The notes: generated from the sequence alone by a model not told the origin. A DNA stretch of 64,000 nucleotides from Streptomyces sp. CG1 (GCF_041080625.1 NZ_CP163518.1:3906001-3970000), one strand, 5' to 3'; shown: positions 55,701 through 64,000, counted from the first letter of the stretch. Numbers and translations are program-made.

Positions 55701-56481
55701 CCAGCATGGCGACCTGGCCGAGGGCCGGGACGGCCTGCAGGGCGGGGGTGTATGTGCTGTTCAGCCGTATCGTGCGCAGGCGTCCCGCGAAGAGCTTGCG
55801 GCCGACCTCCCGCAGCTTGCCGGTCTCCTGCTCCTCCTGCCCGAAGCCCTTCACCACGCGTACGCCGCTGACGGCGCCGTCGACCACGCCCGCGACGGCG
55901 GCGGCCTGCGCCTGGGCGTACCAGGTGGCGGGGTGCAGCTTGCTGCGGCTGCGCTTGGCTATCCAGGCGAGCGCGGGGGCGACGGCGAGGGCGACCAGGG
56001 TCAGCGGCAGCGACAGCCACGCCATGATCACCAGGGACATCAGGAAGAGCAGGACGTTCCCGATGGTCATCGGGAGCATGAAGAGCAGGCCCTGGATCAG
56101 CTGGAGGTCACTGGTGGCCCGGCCGACGACCTGCCCCGTGGACAGCTCGTCCTGGCGGCGGCCGTCGAGGCGGGTGATCGTGCCGTACATCTCGGTCCGC
56201 AGGTCGTGCTGGACGTCGAGGGCGAGGCGGCCGCCGTAGTAGCGGCGGATGTAGGTGAGGACGTAGACGAGGAGGGCCGCACCGATCAGGGTGCCGGCCC
56301 AGGGGGCCATGGAGCGGGTGTGGTGCCCGATCACGTCGTCGATGATCACCTTGGTGATCAGCGGTACGACCGCCATGACGGCCATGCCGGCGAGGGAGGA
56401 GCCGAGGGCGAGGATCACGTCCTTGGGGTAGCGCCAGGCGTACCCCGCCAGTCTCCGTGCCCATCCCCGTTGCGCTGCCAC
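52762..56481 (-). CDS. Fused double ABC exporter (TMD-NBD-TMD-NBD)
   Basis: A 1239-residue ABC exporter made of two complete half-transporters. Half one: six TM helices then Walker A VVGSSGSGKSTLSLLL, signature LSGGQRQRVALARAL, Walker B LLVLDDATSAVD. Half two, after a charged linker (about residues 590-670): six TM helices, Walker A FVGETGAGKSTLVKLV, signature LSAGQRQLIALARAEL, Walker B ILLLDEATAALD. In half one the Walker B is followed by Asp, in half two by Glu, so one ATP site may be degenerate, as in heterodimeric exporters. GTG start after GGGAGG; an in-frame ATG 21 codons upstream has no such site. The substrate is unknown, probably a drug or lipid. Confidence 0.93.
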   Translation of the reverse strand: MAAQRGWARRLAGYAWRYPKDVILALGSSLAGMAVMAVVPLITKVIIDDVIGHHTRSMAPWAGTLIGAALLVYVLTYIRRYYGGRLALDVQHDLRTEMYGTITRLDGRRQDELSTGQVVGRATSDLQLIQGLLFMLPMTIGNVLLFLMSLVIMAWLSLPLTLVALAVAPALAWIAKRSRSKLHPATWYAQAQAAAVAGVVDGAVSGVRVVKGFGQEEQETGKLREVGRKLFAGRLRTIRLNSTYTPALQAVPALGQVAMLALGGWLAVRGNITLGTFVAFSSYLAQLVGPVRMLAMVLTVGQQARAGTERVLELIDTEPTLHEGTKTLPADAPATVEFDDVSFGYDGGSKVLDGLTFEIRPGETLAVVGSSGSGKSTLSLLLPRFYDVTHGAVLIGGHDVRELTLDSLRAAIGLVPEDSFLFSDTVRSNIAYGRPDATREEIEAAARAAQADRFIRELPEGYDTKVGEQGLTLSGGQRQRVALARALLTDPRLLVLDDATSAVDAQVEHEIHEALKQVMEGRTTLLIAHRRSTLNLADRIAVLDGGRLADLGTHEELQQRSALYRRLLTDPDELGGVSPGRVEPAVPQEDNSVREELDAEFDAERGVTPRLWTGDRAPKDQALSGTPATPELLAQVAALPPATDTPDIDEARAVGREDSYGLRRLLRGFGPPLLLSLLLVAVDAGAGLLLPVLIRHGIDAGVTKMALGAVWAASLLGLLTVLVQWMAQIGETRMTGRTGERVLYSLRLKIFAQLQRLGLDYYERELTGRIMTRMTTDVDALSTFLQTGLVTAFVSVVTFFGIMVALLVIDIQLALVVFATLPPLIVATFFFRRASVKAYELARERVSAVNADLQESVAGLRIVQAFRRERDGGRRFAERSDSYRHARIRGQWLISVYFPFVQLLSSVAAASVLIAGAHRVEAATLTTGALVAYLLYIDLFFAPVQQLSQVFDGYQQATVSLGRIQELLREPTSTKSADEPLEVLSLRGDIAFEDVRFAYGADEEALTGIDLTIPAGQTVAFVGETGAGKSTLVKLVARFYDPTGGRVTVDGTDLRALDLTSYRHRLGVVPQEAYLFPGTVRDAIAYGRPDATDAEVEAAARAVGAHEMIATLDGGYLHEVAERGRNLSAGQRQLIALARAELVDPDILLLDEATAALDLATEAQVNQATDRLAGRRTTLVVAHRLTTAARADRVVVVDHGRVAEDGTHDELLARDGRYAELWRTFVGRAEPEEPVTASR

Positions 56482-56660
56482 GCCCGTGCCTCCCTGTTGA
56501 GCTGCTCTGCCGGAAGCACCAACGCCGACGATCGCGGATTTCATCCCGCCGCAACAAAACGCTCCGCTGCGTTCGGCCCGTGTGTCGCGCCTGCGGGCCC
56601 GGCGGCGGTCGGGGTCAGAGTGGTGACCGCCGCCACACCCCGTGAAGCGACAGCCCCGCG

Positions 56661-57593
56661 TCAGCTTCCCGGCGGCACCGGGACGAGGGCCTCGCTCGGC
56701 TTGTTCGTCGGGACGTAGACCGTGGTGGTCGGCGTGGTCGGCACCAGGTCCTTGTGGACGGCCTTGGCGACGTTCTGGATGGTGGTGACGCCGTAGTCCA
56801 TGGTGCTGTTGTCCTGCGAGAGCACCGACATCATGTAGTCGTGGCCGGCGCCGTCGAAGGTGCCGAGGCTGTGCACCCGCCAGCCGTGCGTCGAGCGCTG
56901 CAGCCAGCCGTTCTTGACGTGCACGGAAACGGTGGACGGCGCGCCGGCCGGGGTGCCCCAGCGCTGCGCCGGAACGACCTGTCCCATCAACTTCAGAACG
57001 TAGGCGCGGGAGTTGTCGCTCAGCACGCTGTTCTTGGCGGTGACGAGCCGGAGCAGTTTCTGCTCGTCGGTGACGTTCTCCTGGGTCAGGCCCCAGTAGC
57101 CGTTCGCGCCCGGCACGGTCCTCGTCATGCCGGCGGCGGCCAGGAAGCCGTTGATCTTCGTCAGGCCGAGCTGCTTCCACAGCTTGGTCGTCGCGTCGTT
57201 GTCCGACTTGGTGATCATGGCCTTGGCGAGCGAGGCCTCGGTGTCCGTCAGATAGCGGCTGTGCTTCTTCGCATCCCACAGCAGCGTCGCGAGCACGGTG
57301 ACCTTGACGGTGCTCGCCGAGTCGTAGGGGCTGGTGGCGCGCAGGGTGCAGGTGGTGCCGGTAATGCGGTCGTACAGGCCGAGGGCGACGGTGCCGTTGC
57401 GGCCGGCGAGGGCGGCCGTGATGTCCTTCTGCAGCTGGGCGGCGAGGCCCGCCGTGGCGGACGTACAGCTGACGGTGGGCGTGGCCGCGGCGGCCGGGGT
57501 GGCGGCGGCCACGGCGGTGACGGCCGGTATGAGCAGCGTGGCGCCGAGGGCGGCGGCGACCGCTCCGGTACGCCTTGATGTCCGGGAATTCAT
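56661..57593 (-). CDS. Secreted class A beta-lactamase-fold serine hydrolase
   Basis: A 310-residue protein with a Sec signal (TGAVAAALGATLLIPAVTAV, cleavage near AAA). The beta-lactamase/PBP motifs are present: SxxK in DSASTVK (Ser about 94), SDN in ITKSDNDATT, and KNG in VSVHVKNGWLQ in place of KTG. I do not see an obvious omega-loop ExxLN motif, so it may not be a real beta-lactamase; a DD-peptidase or another role is possible. The C-terminus is a Pro/Thr/Val-rich tail. The gene is divergent from the glycosyltransferase, with a 147-bp gap holding both promoters. Confidence 0.82.
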   Translation of the reverse strand: MNSRTSRRTGAVAAALGATLLIPAVTAVAAATPAAAATPTVSCTSATAGLAAQLQKDITAALAGRNGTVALGLYDRITGTTCTLRATSPYDSASTVKVTVLATLLWDAKKHSRYLTDTEASLAKAMITKSDNDATTKLWKQLGLTKINGFLAAAGMTRTVPGANGYWGLTQENVTDEQKLLRLVTAKNSVLSDNSRAYVLKLMGQVVPAQRWGTPAGAPSTVSVHVKNGWLQRSTHGWRVHSLGTFDGAGHDYMMSVLSQDNSTMDYGVTTIQNVAKAVHKDLVPTTPTTTVYVPTNKPSEALVPVPPGS

Positions 57594-57740
57594 GCCCCAG
57601 TTGACTCACGGAGGCGGCCGGAGGGTTGCACTCGGCTCTTACCAAGGACGATCCGAGACCTTACCCGGCTTTCAACGACCCACAGCTTCCGCCCAGGTGC
57701 ACCACAGCGCGTACCCATCGCCGGCCTGCACGGTGCACTG

Positions 57741-60008
57741 GTGACATCTGCCACCGATCCCCTCCCCCACGCCACGACGGCGACCCCGAGTCCGCCGTCC
57801 CCGACGCCGGCCGGCGAGCCGGAGCGCGCGCCCCGCTGGTCGCTCCCCGCGCTGCTCGCGATCCTGCTGCTGGCGGCGGTGCTCTACACCTGGAACCTCT
57901 CGGGCCAGAGCCTCAACAGCTTCTACAGCGCGGCCATCTACAGCGGCACACAGAACTGGAAGGCCTGGTTCTTCGGCTCGCTCGACGCCGGGAACTTCCT
58001 CACCGTCGACAAACCGCCGTTCGCCAACATGGTCATGAGCCTGTCGTGCCGGATCTTCGGCTTCGGCACCTGGCAGATGATGCTGCCCGAGGTCGCGGCC
58101 GGGCTCGGCTCGATCTGGATCCTGCACTCCTCCGTGAAGCGGACGTTCGGGCACGCGGCGGCGGCGGTGGCCGCACTGGTCCTGGCGCTGACCCCGATCA
58201 CGGTCGCGATCAACCGGGACAACAACCCGGACACGATCCTCGTCCTGCTGATGGTCGGCGGCGCGGCACTCGCGCTGCGCGCCACCCGCAACGGCACGCT
58301 GCTGCCGCTGCTCGGCTCGGCGGTGTGCTTCGGCCTCGCCTTCAACACCAAGATGCTGGCGGGCTACATCGCGCTGCCCGCCGTCTTCGCCGTCTATCTG
58401 CTCGCGGCACGGCCGAAGCTTGTGCGGCGGATCGTGAACCTGCTGATCGCCGGTGTGGTCCTGGCGGCCGCCAGCTTCTGGTGGGCCATCGCCGTGTCCC
58501 TGGTCCCCGCCTCCGAGCGGCCGTACATCGGCGGTTCGACGGACGGCACCGCCTGGAACCTGATCATGGGCTACAACGGCCTCGGCCGGATCTTCGGCGG
58601 CGAGGGCAACGGCGGCGGAGGCGGGGGCGGAGGCGGAGGCTTCTCCGGCTCGGCCGGCCTCGGCCGGATGTTCAACGCCATCCTCGGCGGCCAGATCTCC
58701 TGGCTGATCCCCTTCGCGGCCATCGCCCTCGTCTCCGGCCTGATCCTGTGCGGCCGCGCCCCGCGCACCGACCTCACCCGGGCCGCGCTCATGCTCTGGG
58801 GCGGCTGGACGGTCCTGCACTACGTCACCTTCGCGACCGCCGAGGGCACGATGCACCCGTACTACACCACCGCCCTCGCCCCGGGCATCGCGGCGCTGTG
58901 CGCAGGCGGCGGCGTCCTGCTGCTGCGCGCGTTCCGCGCCGACAAGCGCTGGGCGTGGGTACTGCCGGCCGGCCTCGCCGTCACGGCGGTCTGGGCCGTC
59001 GTCCTCCTCCGCCGGGCCTCCGGCTGGAACACCTGGCTGTGGCCCGCCGTCGGTGCGGTGATGGCGGCCGCGATCGTCGGCCTGTTCGTCTTCCGTTCCG
59101 GCAGCAGGGTACGGCTGTTCGCGGCCTCCGTGTCGGCGGCGGTCGTCGCCGCGATCGCGGGCCCGGCGGCGTACGCCTGGTCGGTGCCGTCCGGTTCGGG
59201 CGGCGGCATGAGCGGCGTGAACCCGACGGCCGGCCCCTCCACGGGCAACGGCTTCGGCGGCCCGGGCGGCGGCCGGGGCGGCTTCGGTGGTGGCCGGAGC
59301 GGTTTCCCGGGCGGCGGAGAGATGCCGGGCGGCGCTCAGCAGGGCGGCCGGAACGCCGAGGCGGGCGGCGGCTTCCCCGGTGGCGGGACGGCGCCCGGAG
59401 GCGCCTCGGGCGGTGCGTCCGGCGCACAGATGCCGGGCGGCGGACAGCAGGCCGGCGGCATCCCGGGCGGCGCGCAGAACGGTGAACTTCCCGGCGGCGA
59501 GGGCGCGTCGGGCGGTACGGCCCCGGGCGGCACCGGCAGCTCCGGACGCATGGGCGGCCTTATGGGAGCCGGCATGGGCGGTGGCATGGGTGGTGCGAAC
59601 AGCGAGCTGATCGCGTACGTGAAGAAGCACCAGGACGGCGCCACCTGGCTGCTCGCGGTCTCCAACTCGCAGAGCGCGGCCCAGATCGAGCTGATCGCCA
59701 GGGTGCCGGTCATCTCCATGTGGGGCTTCACCGGTACCGACCAGGCGATGACCGTCGCCAGGCTGAAGGAACTGGTGAAGAAGGGGGAGCTGCACTACGT
59801 GCAGATCGGCGGCGGTGGCATGGGCGGTGGCCCCGGCGGCGGCAACAGCCTCAGCACCGAGGTCTCGAACTGGGTGAAGAAGCACGGCACGGCGGTGAAG
59901 GAGAGCGCGTACAGCAAGACCGCAAGCTCTTCGAGCTCGAAGTCCTCCTCTTCCTCCTCCGCCAACCAGTCCACCCTCTACCGACTGGACCCGTCGGACG
60001 TGAGCTGA
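57741..60008 (+). CDS. GT39/ArnT-like membrane glycosyltransferase with Gly-rich insert and C-terminal domain
   Basis: A 755-residue protein. The first 480 residues are a GT-C glycosyltransferase with about 11 TM helices. The catalytic loop between the first two helices begins LSGQSLNSFYSAAIYSGTQN and continues DKPPFANMVMSL. NRDNNPDTILVLLMVGGAAL is typical of this bacterial family. A run of ten Gly lies in an extracytoplasmic loop near 290. Residues about 490-625 are a long Gly/Ala/Pro-rich spacer. A C-terminal soluble domain follows (ELIAYVKKHQDGATWLLAVS ... MWGFTGTDQAMTVARLKELV), then a Ser-rich tail. It should transfer a sugar from a polyprenyl phosphate outside the membrane. GTG start. 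Confidence 0.88.
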   Translation: MTSATDPLPHATTATPSPPSPTPAGEPERAPRWSLPALLAILLLAAVLYTWNLSGQSLNSFYSAAIYSGTQNWKAWFFGSLDAGNFLTVDKPPFANMVMSLSCRIFGFGTWQMMLPEVAAGLGSIWILHSSVKRTFGHAAAAVAALVLALTPITVAINRDNNPDTILVLLMVGGAALALRATRNGTLLPLLGSAVCFGLAFNTKMLAGYIALPAVFAVYLLAARPKLVRRIVNLLIAGVVLAAASFWWAIAVSLVPASERPYIGGSTDGTAWNLIMGYNGLGRIFGGEGNGGGGGGGGGGFSGSAGLGRMFNAILGGQISWLIPFAAIALVSGLILCGRAPRTDLTRAALMLWGGWTVLHYVTFATAEGTMHPYYTTALAPGIAALCAGGGVLLLRAFRADKRWAWVLPAGLAVTAVWAVVLLRRASGWNTWLWPAVGAVMAAAIVGLFVFRSGSRVRLFAASVSAAVVAAIAGPAAYAWSVPSGSGGGMSGVNPTAGPSTGNGFGGPGGGRGGFGGGRSGFPGGGEMPGGAQQGGRNAEAGGGFPGGGTAPGGASGGASGAQMPGGGQQAGGIPGGAQNGELPGGEGASGGTAPGGTGSSGRMGGLMGAGMGGGMGGANSELIAYVKKHQDGATWLLAVSNSQSAAQIELIARVPVISMWGFTGTDQAMTVARLKELVKKGELHYVQIGGGGMGGGPGGGNSLSTEVSNWVKKHGTAVKESAYSKTASSSSSKSSSSSSANQSTLYRLDPSDVS

Positions 60009-60039
60009 ACCCGCCTCGGCACCCTCGGCACCGATCGTC

Positions 60040-60074
60040 CGCCCTGGCGCAGGTTCCGCACCCGCGCCAGGGCG
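60040..60074. terminator. Bidirectional hairpin between convergent genes
   Basis: CGCCCTGGCGC (60040-60050) and GCGCCAGGGCG (60064-60074) form a perfect 11-bp stem with a 13-base loop. It lies midway between the stops of the convergent glycosyltransferase and TPP-enzyme genes, so it can terminate both. Confidence 0.75.
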
Positions 60075-60087
60075 GCGTCACGCGCCC

Positions 60088-61773
60088 CTAGCCGAGGTGT
60101 GTCGGCGCGAACATCCGCAGCACCGCCGGGAGTACGACCACCGACGGACCCGGCGCCGCCAGTGCCTTGGCCAGGTCTTCCTCCAGGGTCTCCGGAGTCG
60201 TACGGACCCCGGGCACGCCGAAGGACTCCGCCAGGGCCACGTAATCCGGGCGCGCCAGTTCCGTCGCCGTCGCCTGGCCGAAGGTGTCCGCCATGTACTC
60301 ACGGAGGATGCCATAGCCGCCGTCGTCGACGATCAGCCAGGTGACCGGCAGGTCGTACTGCTTTGCCGTCGCCAGCTCGGCGATCGAGTACAGGGCTCCG
60401 CCGTCGCCGGACACCGCCAGCACCGGGCGGGTGGGGTCGGCCGCCGCCGCGCCCAGCGCCGCCGGGAAGCCGTAGCCGAGGCCGCCGGCGCCCTGGGCGG
60501 AGTGCATGGTGTTGGCGCCCCGGGGATCGAAGGCCGACCAGGCCCAGTACGCCAGGATCGTCATGTCCCAGAAGGACGGGGCACCCACGGGGAGAGCCCG
60601 GCGGACCGAGGCCAACACGCCCTGTTCCAGGGTGAGTTCCTGAGCAGCGATACGGGCGGCCACCCTCTCCAGCAGCTCCCGCACCCGCTCCGGCGCCGAC
60701 GCGTCCGTGCGCTCCTCCACCGTCTCCAGCAGGGCCTGGAGCGCGAGGCGGGCGTCCGCGTGGATGCCGAGGGCCGGGTGGTTGGACTCCAGCTTGCCGA
60801 GGTCGGCCTCGATCTGGATCACCCTGCCGCGGGGCTTGAACGTGTGGTAATTGGAGGAGAGTTCACCGAGGCCCGAGCCGACGACCAGCAGGACGTCCGC
60901 GTCCTCCAGGAAGTCCGTCGTGTGGCGGTCCTCCAGCCAGGACTGGAGCGACAAGGGATGCTCCCAGGGGAAGGCGCCCTTGCCGCCGAAGGTCGTCACG
61001 ACCGGTGCCTGGAGCTTCTCGGCCAGCTGACGCAGCTTGCCCGAGGCGTCCGATCGTACGACCCCGCCGCCCGCGATGATCGCCGGGCGGACGGCACGGG
61101 ACAGCAAGTCGGCGGCCACCGCGGTCAGTTCGGGGCGCGGGACCAGCTCCACCGGGGTCGCGTCCACCGCCGTCACCACCGGCAGCGAGGTCTCGGCGAG
61201 CAGGACGTCCTGCGGGATCTCCACCCACACCGGGCCGTGCGGGGCCGTGAGGGCCGACTTCCAGGCCGCCGCGATCGCGGACGGGATCTGGGACTGCGCA
61301 CGGACGGTGTGAACCGACTTCACCACGCCCCGGAACGAGGCCGACTGGTCCGGGAGTTCATGCAGATAGCCGTGGCGGCCGCCGCCCAGGCCCGCCGTCG
61401 GGACCTGGCTGCTGATCGCCAGAACGGGGGCCGAGGCCGCCGCCGCCTCCTGGAGAGCCGCGAGGGACGTCAGCGCGCCCGGCCCCGTCGACAGCAGCAG
61501 CGGGGCCGCCTCGCCCGTGATCCGGCCGTACGCGTCCGCCGCGAAGCCCGCGTTGTTCTCCACCCGCAGGCCCACATAGCGCAGCGACGAGCGGCGCAGG
61601 GCGTCGAACATGCCGAGCGCGTGCTGGCCGGGCAGGCCGAAGACCGTCGTCGCGCCGAGCCCGGCCAGCGTTTCCACGACCAGGTCTCCGCCGTTGCGGC
61701 CGGGAGGGGGATTCAGCGCGGCCGCCGTCTGCCGATCGGTCGGGCGGAGTACCAGGTCGTGGTCGTGAGTCAC
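60088..61773 (-). CDS. Thiamine-pyrophosphate-dependent enzyme, acetolactate-synthase-like
   Basis: A 561-residue ThDP enzyme with the usual three domains. The catalytic Glu lies in [20 protein letters not shown], the central domain has [16 protein letters not shown], and the PP domain has [20 protein letters not shown] and then [16 protein letters not shown], where the Asn of the ThDP motif is replaced by Asp-Asp. It lacks a clear FAD-site signature of true acetolactate synthase and stands without a small subunit, so a role in valine synthesis is doubtful. GTG start in a GTGA overlap with the ureohydrolase gene; the two belong to one operon. Confidence 0.87.
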   Translation of the reverse strand: MTHDHDLVLRPTDRQTAAALNPPPGRNGGDLVVETLAGLGATTVFGLPGQHALGMFDALRRSSLRYVGLRVENNAGFAADAYGRITGEAAPLLLSTGPGALTSLAALQEAAAASAPVLAISSQVPTAGLGGGRHGYLHELPDQSASFRGVVKSVHTVRAQSQIPSAIAAAWKSALTAPHGPVWVEIPQDVLLAETSLPVVTAVDATPVELVPRPELTAVAADLLSRAVRPAIIAGGGVVRSDASGKLRQLAEKLQAPVVTTFGGKGAFPWEHPLSLQSWLEDRHTTDFLEDADVLLVVGSGLGELSSNYHTFKPRGRVIQIEADLGKLESNHPALGIHADARLALQALLETVEERTDASAPERVRELLERVAARIAAQELTLEQGVLASVRRALPVGAPSFWDMTILAYWAWSAFDPRGANTMHSAQGAGGLGYGFPAALGAAAADPTRPVLAVSGDGGALYSIAELATAKQYDLPVTWLIVDDGGYGILREYMADTFGQATATELARPDYVALAESFGVPGVRTTPETLEEDLAKALAAPGPSVVVLPAVLRMFAPTHLG

Positions 61774-62750
61774 TTCGCTTCCGAGTCCTTCCGGGCCGCC
61801 GCGATCTGGCGGCTCATGATGGTGGTCAGTTCGTAGGCCGTGTGCGAGGCCGCGACCGAGGTGATCTCCGCGTGGTCGTACGCCGGGGCCACCTCGACCA
61901 CGTCCGCCGACACCAGGTTGCACGACGCCAGGCCGCGCAGGATCTCCAGCAGCTCCCGCGACGTCATGCCGCCCGCCTCCGGCGTGCCCGTGCCGGGCGC
62001 GTGGGCCGGGTCGAGGCAGTCGATGTCGATGGAGATGTACAGCGGGCGGTCGCCGATGCGCTGGCGCAGCTGGTCGGCCACCTCGTCGGCGCCCCGGCGG
62101 TAGATGTCCGCGGAGGTGACGATGCCGAAGCCCATCTTCTCGTCGTCGGTGAGGTCCTGCTTGCCGTACAGGGGGCCGCGCGTGCCCACGTGGGAGAGGG
62201 CCGAGGTGTCGAGGATGCCCTCCTCCACCGCGCGGCGGAACGGGGTGCCGTGCGTGTACTCGGCGCCGAAGTAGGTGTCCCAGGTGTCCAGGTGGGCGTC
62301 GAAGTGCAGCAGGGCGACCGGGCCGTGCTTCTTCGCCACGGAACGCAGGAGGGGCAGCGCGATGGTGTGGTCGCCGCCCAGGGTCATCAGGCGGGCGCCG
62401 GTGCCGAGCAGCTCGTCAGCCGCGGCCTCGATGGTCTCGACGGCCTCGTTGATGTTGAACGGGTTCACGGCGATGTCGCCACCGTCCGCGACCTGCGCGA
62501 GGGCGAACGGGGAGGCGTCCTGCGCGGGGTTGTACGGGCGCAGCAGCCGGGACGCCTCGCGGATGGCGTTGCCGCCGAAGCGGGCGCCCGGCCGGTACGA
62601 GACGCCGGAGTCGAACGGCACGCCCACGACGGCGACGTCGGCGGTGCCGACCTCGTCCAGGCGGGGCAGCCGGGCGAAGGTCGCGGGGCCGGCGTACCGC
62701 GGAATGCGGGAGGAGTCGACGGGACCGCGGGGCGTCTCGTTGCTGTTCAT
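61770..62750 (-). CDS. speB: Ureohydrolase, agmatinase family
   Basis: A 326-residue binuclear-manganese ureohydrolase. All metal ligands are present: His in [15 protein letters not shown], the Asp-His-Asp cluster in [14 protein letters not shown], and two Asp in [20 protein letters not shown]. The family splits agmatine to putrescine and urea, but relatives act on proclavaminate precursors, guanidinobutyrate or guanidine, and the sequence does not settle which. The start is the ATG of [10 protein letters not shown]. It is between a ThDP enzyme (4-bp overlap) and a sodium symporter (56 bases upstream). Confidence 0.87.
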   Translation of the reverse strand: MNSNETPRGPVDSSRIPRYAGPATFARLPRLDEVGTADVAVVGVPFDSGVSYRPGARFGGNAIREASRLLRPYNPAQDASPFALAQVADGGDIAVNPFNINEAVETIEAAADELLGTGARLMTLGGDHTIALPLLRSVAKKHGPVALLHFDAHLDTWDTYFGAEYTHGTPFRRAVEEGILDTSALSHVGTRGPLYGKQDLTDDEKMGFGIVTSADIYRRGADEVADQLRQRIGDRPLYISIDIDCLDPAHAPGTGTPEAGGMTSRELLEILRGLASCNLVSADVVEVAPAYDHAEITSVAASHTAYELTTIMSRQIAAARKDSEAK

Positions 62751-62806
62751 TGTGAAATGCCTTCTTTCTTGCGCTTCGTCGCGCATGTACTGCTTTCCCT
62801 ACGACT

Positions 62807-64000
62807 CTACTGGTGAGCCGGGACCGGTTCGGACGCGAGTTCGGGGGTGCGGCCGGCGAGGCGTTCGCGCCAGGTGCCGAGAACGGTCTCGTCGGTGGGC
62901 CGGGTCGCCAGGGAGACGGCGACATAAGCGGCGAGAGAGGCGAGCAGGCCGTAGTAGACGGGCTCGTTGGCGAGGATGCCGTACCCGGCCATCAGGCCGA
63001 TCACGGCGAGGCCGCCGGCGAGCACCGAGGCCAGCGCGCCCTGGGCGGTGCCGCGCTTCCACAGCAGGCCGCCGAGGATCGGGACGAGCAGGCCGCCGAC
63101 GAGCAGGTTGTAGGCGACGGTCAGCGCTTCGACCACGTTGTTCAGGGCGATCGCCGTACCGATCACCGCGATGCCCATGATCAGGATGAAGGCGCGGTTG
63201 CCGCCGACCTCGTCATGGTCGTCGGACGGCTTCTTGGCGATGCCCCGCAGTCGCGACCAGATGTCGTTGTTGGCGACGGTGGCGCAGGCGATCAGCGCGC
63301 CGGAGGACGTCGACATGACGGCGGCGAGGGCTGCGGCCAGCACCAACCCGCGTACGCCGACGGGGAGTTCGGCCTTGACGATGGTGGCGAAGGCGTCGTC
63401 GGGGCTGCCCAGCCTGGGGTAGAGCACCTTGGCGGCCGTACCGATCACCGCGCCGGCGAGGGCGTAGGCAAGACAGTAGGTTCCGGCGACCGTGCCGCCC
63501 CATCTGGCGGTCCTGTCGCTGCGGGCGGTGAACACGCGCTGCCAGATGTCCTGGCCGATCAGCATGCCGAACGTGTAGATCAGGACGTAGGTGAAGATCG
63601 TCTCGCCGCCGATGCCCAGCGGGTCGAAGTACGAGGTAGGCAGCTTGGCCTTCATCGCACCGAAGCCACCGGCCTTGACGACCGCGATGGGCAGGAGCAG
63701 GAGCAGCACGCCGATCGTCTTCACCACGAACTGGACCATGTCGGTCAGGGTGATCGACCACATGCCGCCGAGGGTGGAGTAGGCGACGACGATCGAGCCG
63801 CCGAGGACGATCGCGAGGGTCCGGTTCATGTCGAAGAGGACGTCGAAGATCGTGGCGTAGGCGATGGTGGAGGTGACGGCGAGCATCAGGGTGTACGCCC
63901 ACATGACCACGCCGGAGATCACGCCCGCTTTGCCGCCGTAGCGCAGGTCCAGCATCTCGGAGACGGTGTAGACCTTCAGCCGGGCGATGCGGGCGGAGAA
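62807..64000 (-). CDS. Sodium:solute symporter (SSS family), 5' end outside the window
   Basis: The last 397 residues of a sodium:solute symporter; the reading frame is open to the window edge, so the start is missing. At least nine TM helices are seen. YTVSEMLDLRYGGKAGVISG corresponds to the region before TM4 (SSS proteins have an F-LP-RYG pattern here), and LAAALAAVMSTSSGALIACA is the conserved TM8 segment with the sodium-site serines and threonine. It is first in line with the ureohydrolase and ThDP genes and probably imports their substrate, such as a guanidino compound or polyamine; that is inferred from the operon. Confidence 0.88.
   Translation of the reverse strand, partial: FSARIARLKVYTVSEMLDLRYGGKAGVISGVVMWAYTLMLAVTSTIAYATIFDVLFDMNRTLAIVLGGSIVVAYSTLGGMWSITLTDMVQFVVKTIGVLLLLLPIAVVKAGGFGAMKAKLPTSYFDPLGIGGETIFTYVLIYTFGMLIGQDIWQRVFTARSDRTARWGGTVAGTYCLAYALAGAVIGTAAKVLYPRLGSPDDAFATIVKAELPVGVRGLVLAAALAAVMSTSSGALIACATVANNDIWSRLRGIAKKPSDDHDEVGGNRAFILIMGIAVIGTAIALNNVVEALTVAYNLLVGGLLVPILGGLLWKRGTAQGALASVLAGGLAVIGLMAGYGILANEPVYYGLLASLAAYVAVSLATRPTDETVLGTWRERLAGRTPELASEPVPAHQ

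Noticed and set aside
52348..56718. A very long open frame opposite the double ABC exporter
   Set aside because: It is antisense to a gene with clear ABC motifs, its translation is Arg/Gly/Asp-rich low-complexity sequence, and it has no domain. Such frames are normal in GC-rich DNA.
56661..57593. Call as an antibiotic-resistance beta-lactamase
   Set aside because: SxxK, SDN and KNG motifs are present but no clear omega-loop Glu is seen, so hydrolysis of beta-lactams is not supported.
61770..62750. Firm assignment as agmatinase in putrescine synthesis
   Set aside because: The metal ligands are shared by several ureohydrolases with other substrates, and the ThDP enzyme and symporter neighbours do not fit a simple agmatine path.

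Overview
The window is high-GC actinobacterial DNA and almost certainly comes from a Streptomyces chromosome. The reasons are strong G/C bias at third codon positions, frequent GTG starts, many ATGA/GTGA stop-start overlaps, Streptomyces-type regulators (XRE-DUF5753 with DUF397, LacI, TetR, a BldC-like protein) and a copZ-copA-citrate synthase-recD2 stretch. The mix of sugar uptake, inositol catabolism and central metabolism looks like chromosomal core or near-core rather than a mobile element. I see no insertion sequence, prophage, CRISPR array, tRNA or rRNA.

Layout. 0.1-5.4 kb: an ABC-2 permease with an unusual partner that joins a secreted serine hydrolase to a cytosolic ABC ATPase, then an APC amino-acid permease. 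5.6-11.9 kb: a five-gene myo-inositol catabolic operon on the minus strand (iolC, aldolase, iolB, iolD, iolA) with a consensus -35 box and an operator-like repeat at its head and a strong terminator at its tail. 12-19.3 kb: AraC regulator, BldC-like DNA-binding protein, a broken acetyltransferase, zinc alcohol dehydrogenase, MMPL exporter with divergent TetR repressor, PrsW-type protease. 19.3-24.2 kb: CsoR-type operator, copper chaperone and copper ATPase, a probable 6C RNA, citrate synthase. 24.4-31.6 kb: RecD2 helicase, two WXG100-like type VII secretion substrates with a decayed neighbour, a WhiJ-like set (DUF397, XRE-DUF5753, HATPase) followed by an Rpn-type nuclease-fold protein, and a frameshifted dehydrogenase.

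31.7-37.6 kb: a complete ribose operon (rbsR, rbsA, a fused rbsC-rbsB, rbsK, rbsD) behind two LacI operators. 37.7-42.2 kb: a translationally coupled Gfo/Idh/MocA oxidoreductase - DUF993 - TIM-barrel isomerase operon with a divergent LacI repressor, probably for an unidentified sugar. 42.2-49.9 kb: FAD monooxygenase, Gly/Trp-rich secreted protein, MarR-GNAT fusion, TIM-barrel isomerase, small hydrolase with divergent LysR, secreted S37 tripeptidyl aminopeptidase, lipoprotein. 50-64 kb: Tat-exported family 3 glycosidase of NagZ type, an aroA remnant, a small secreted protein, a fused double ABC exporter, a beta-lactamase-fold protein, a large PMT-like glycosyltransferase, and a TPP enzyme - ureohydrolase - sodium symporter operon that runs off the right edge.

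The most unusual items are the hydrolase-ABC fusion, the permease-binding-protein fusion, the TPP enzyme/ureohydrolase pairing, the DUF993 operon, the WhiJ-like locus with an overlapping Rpn protein, and several clear genomic scars (aroA remnant, duplicated citrate synthase tail, internally deleted GNAT gene). All functions are inferred from the sequence alone.
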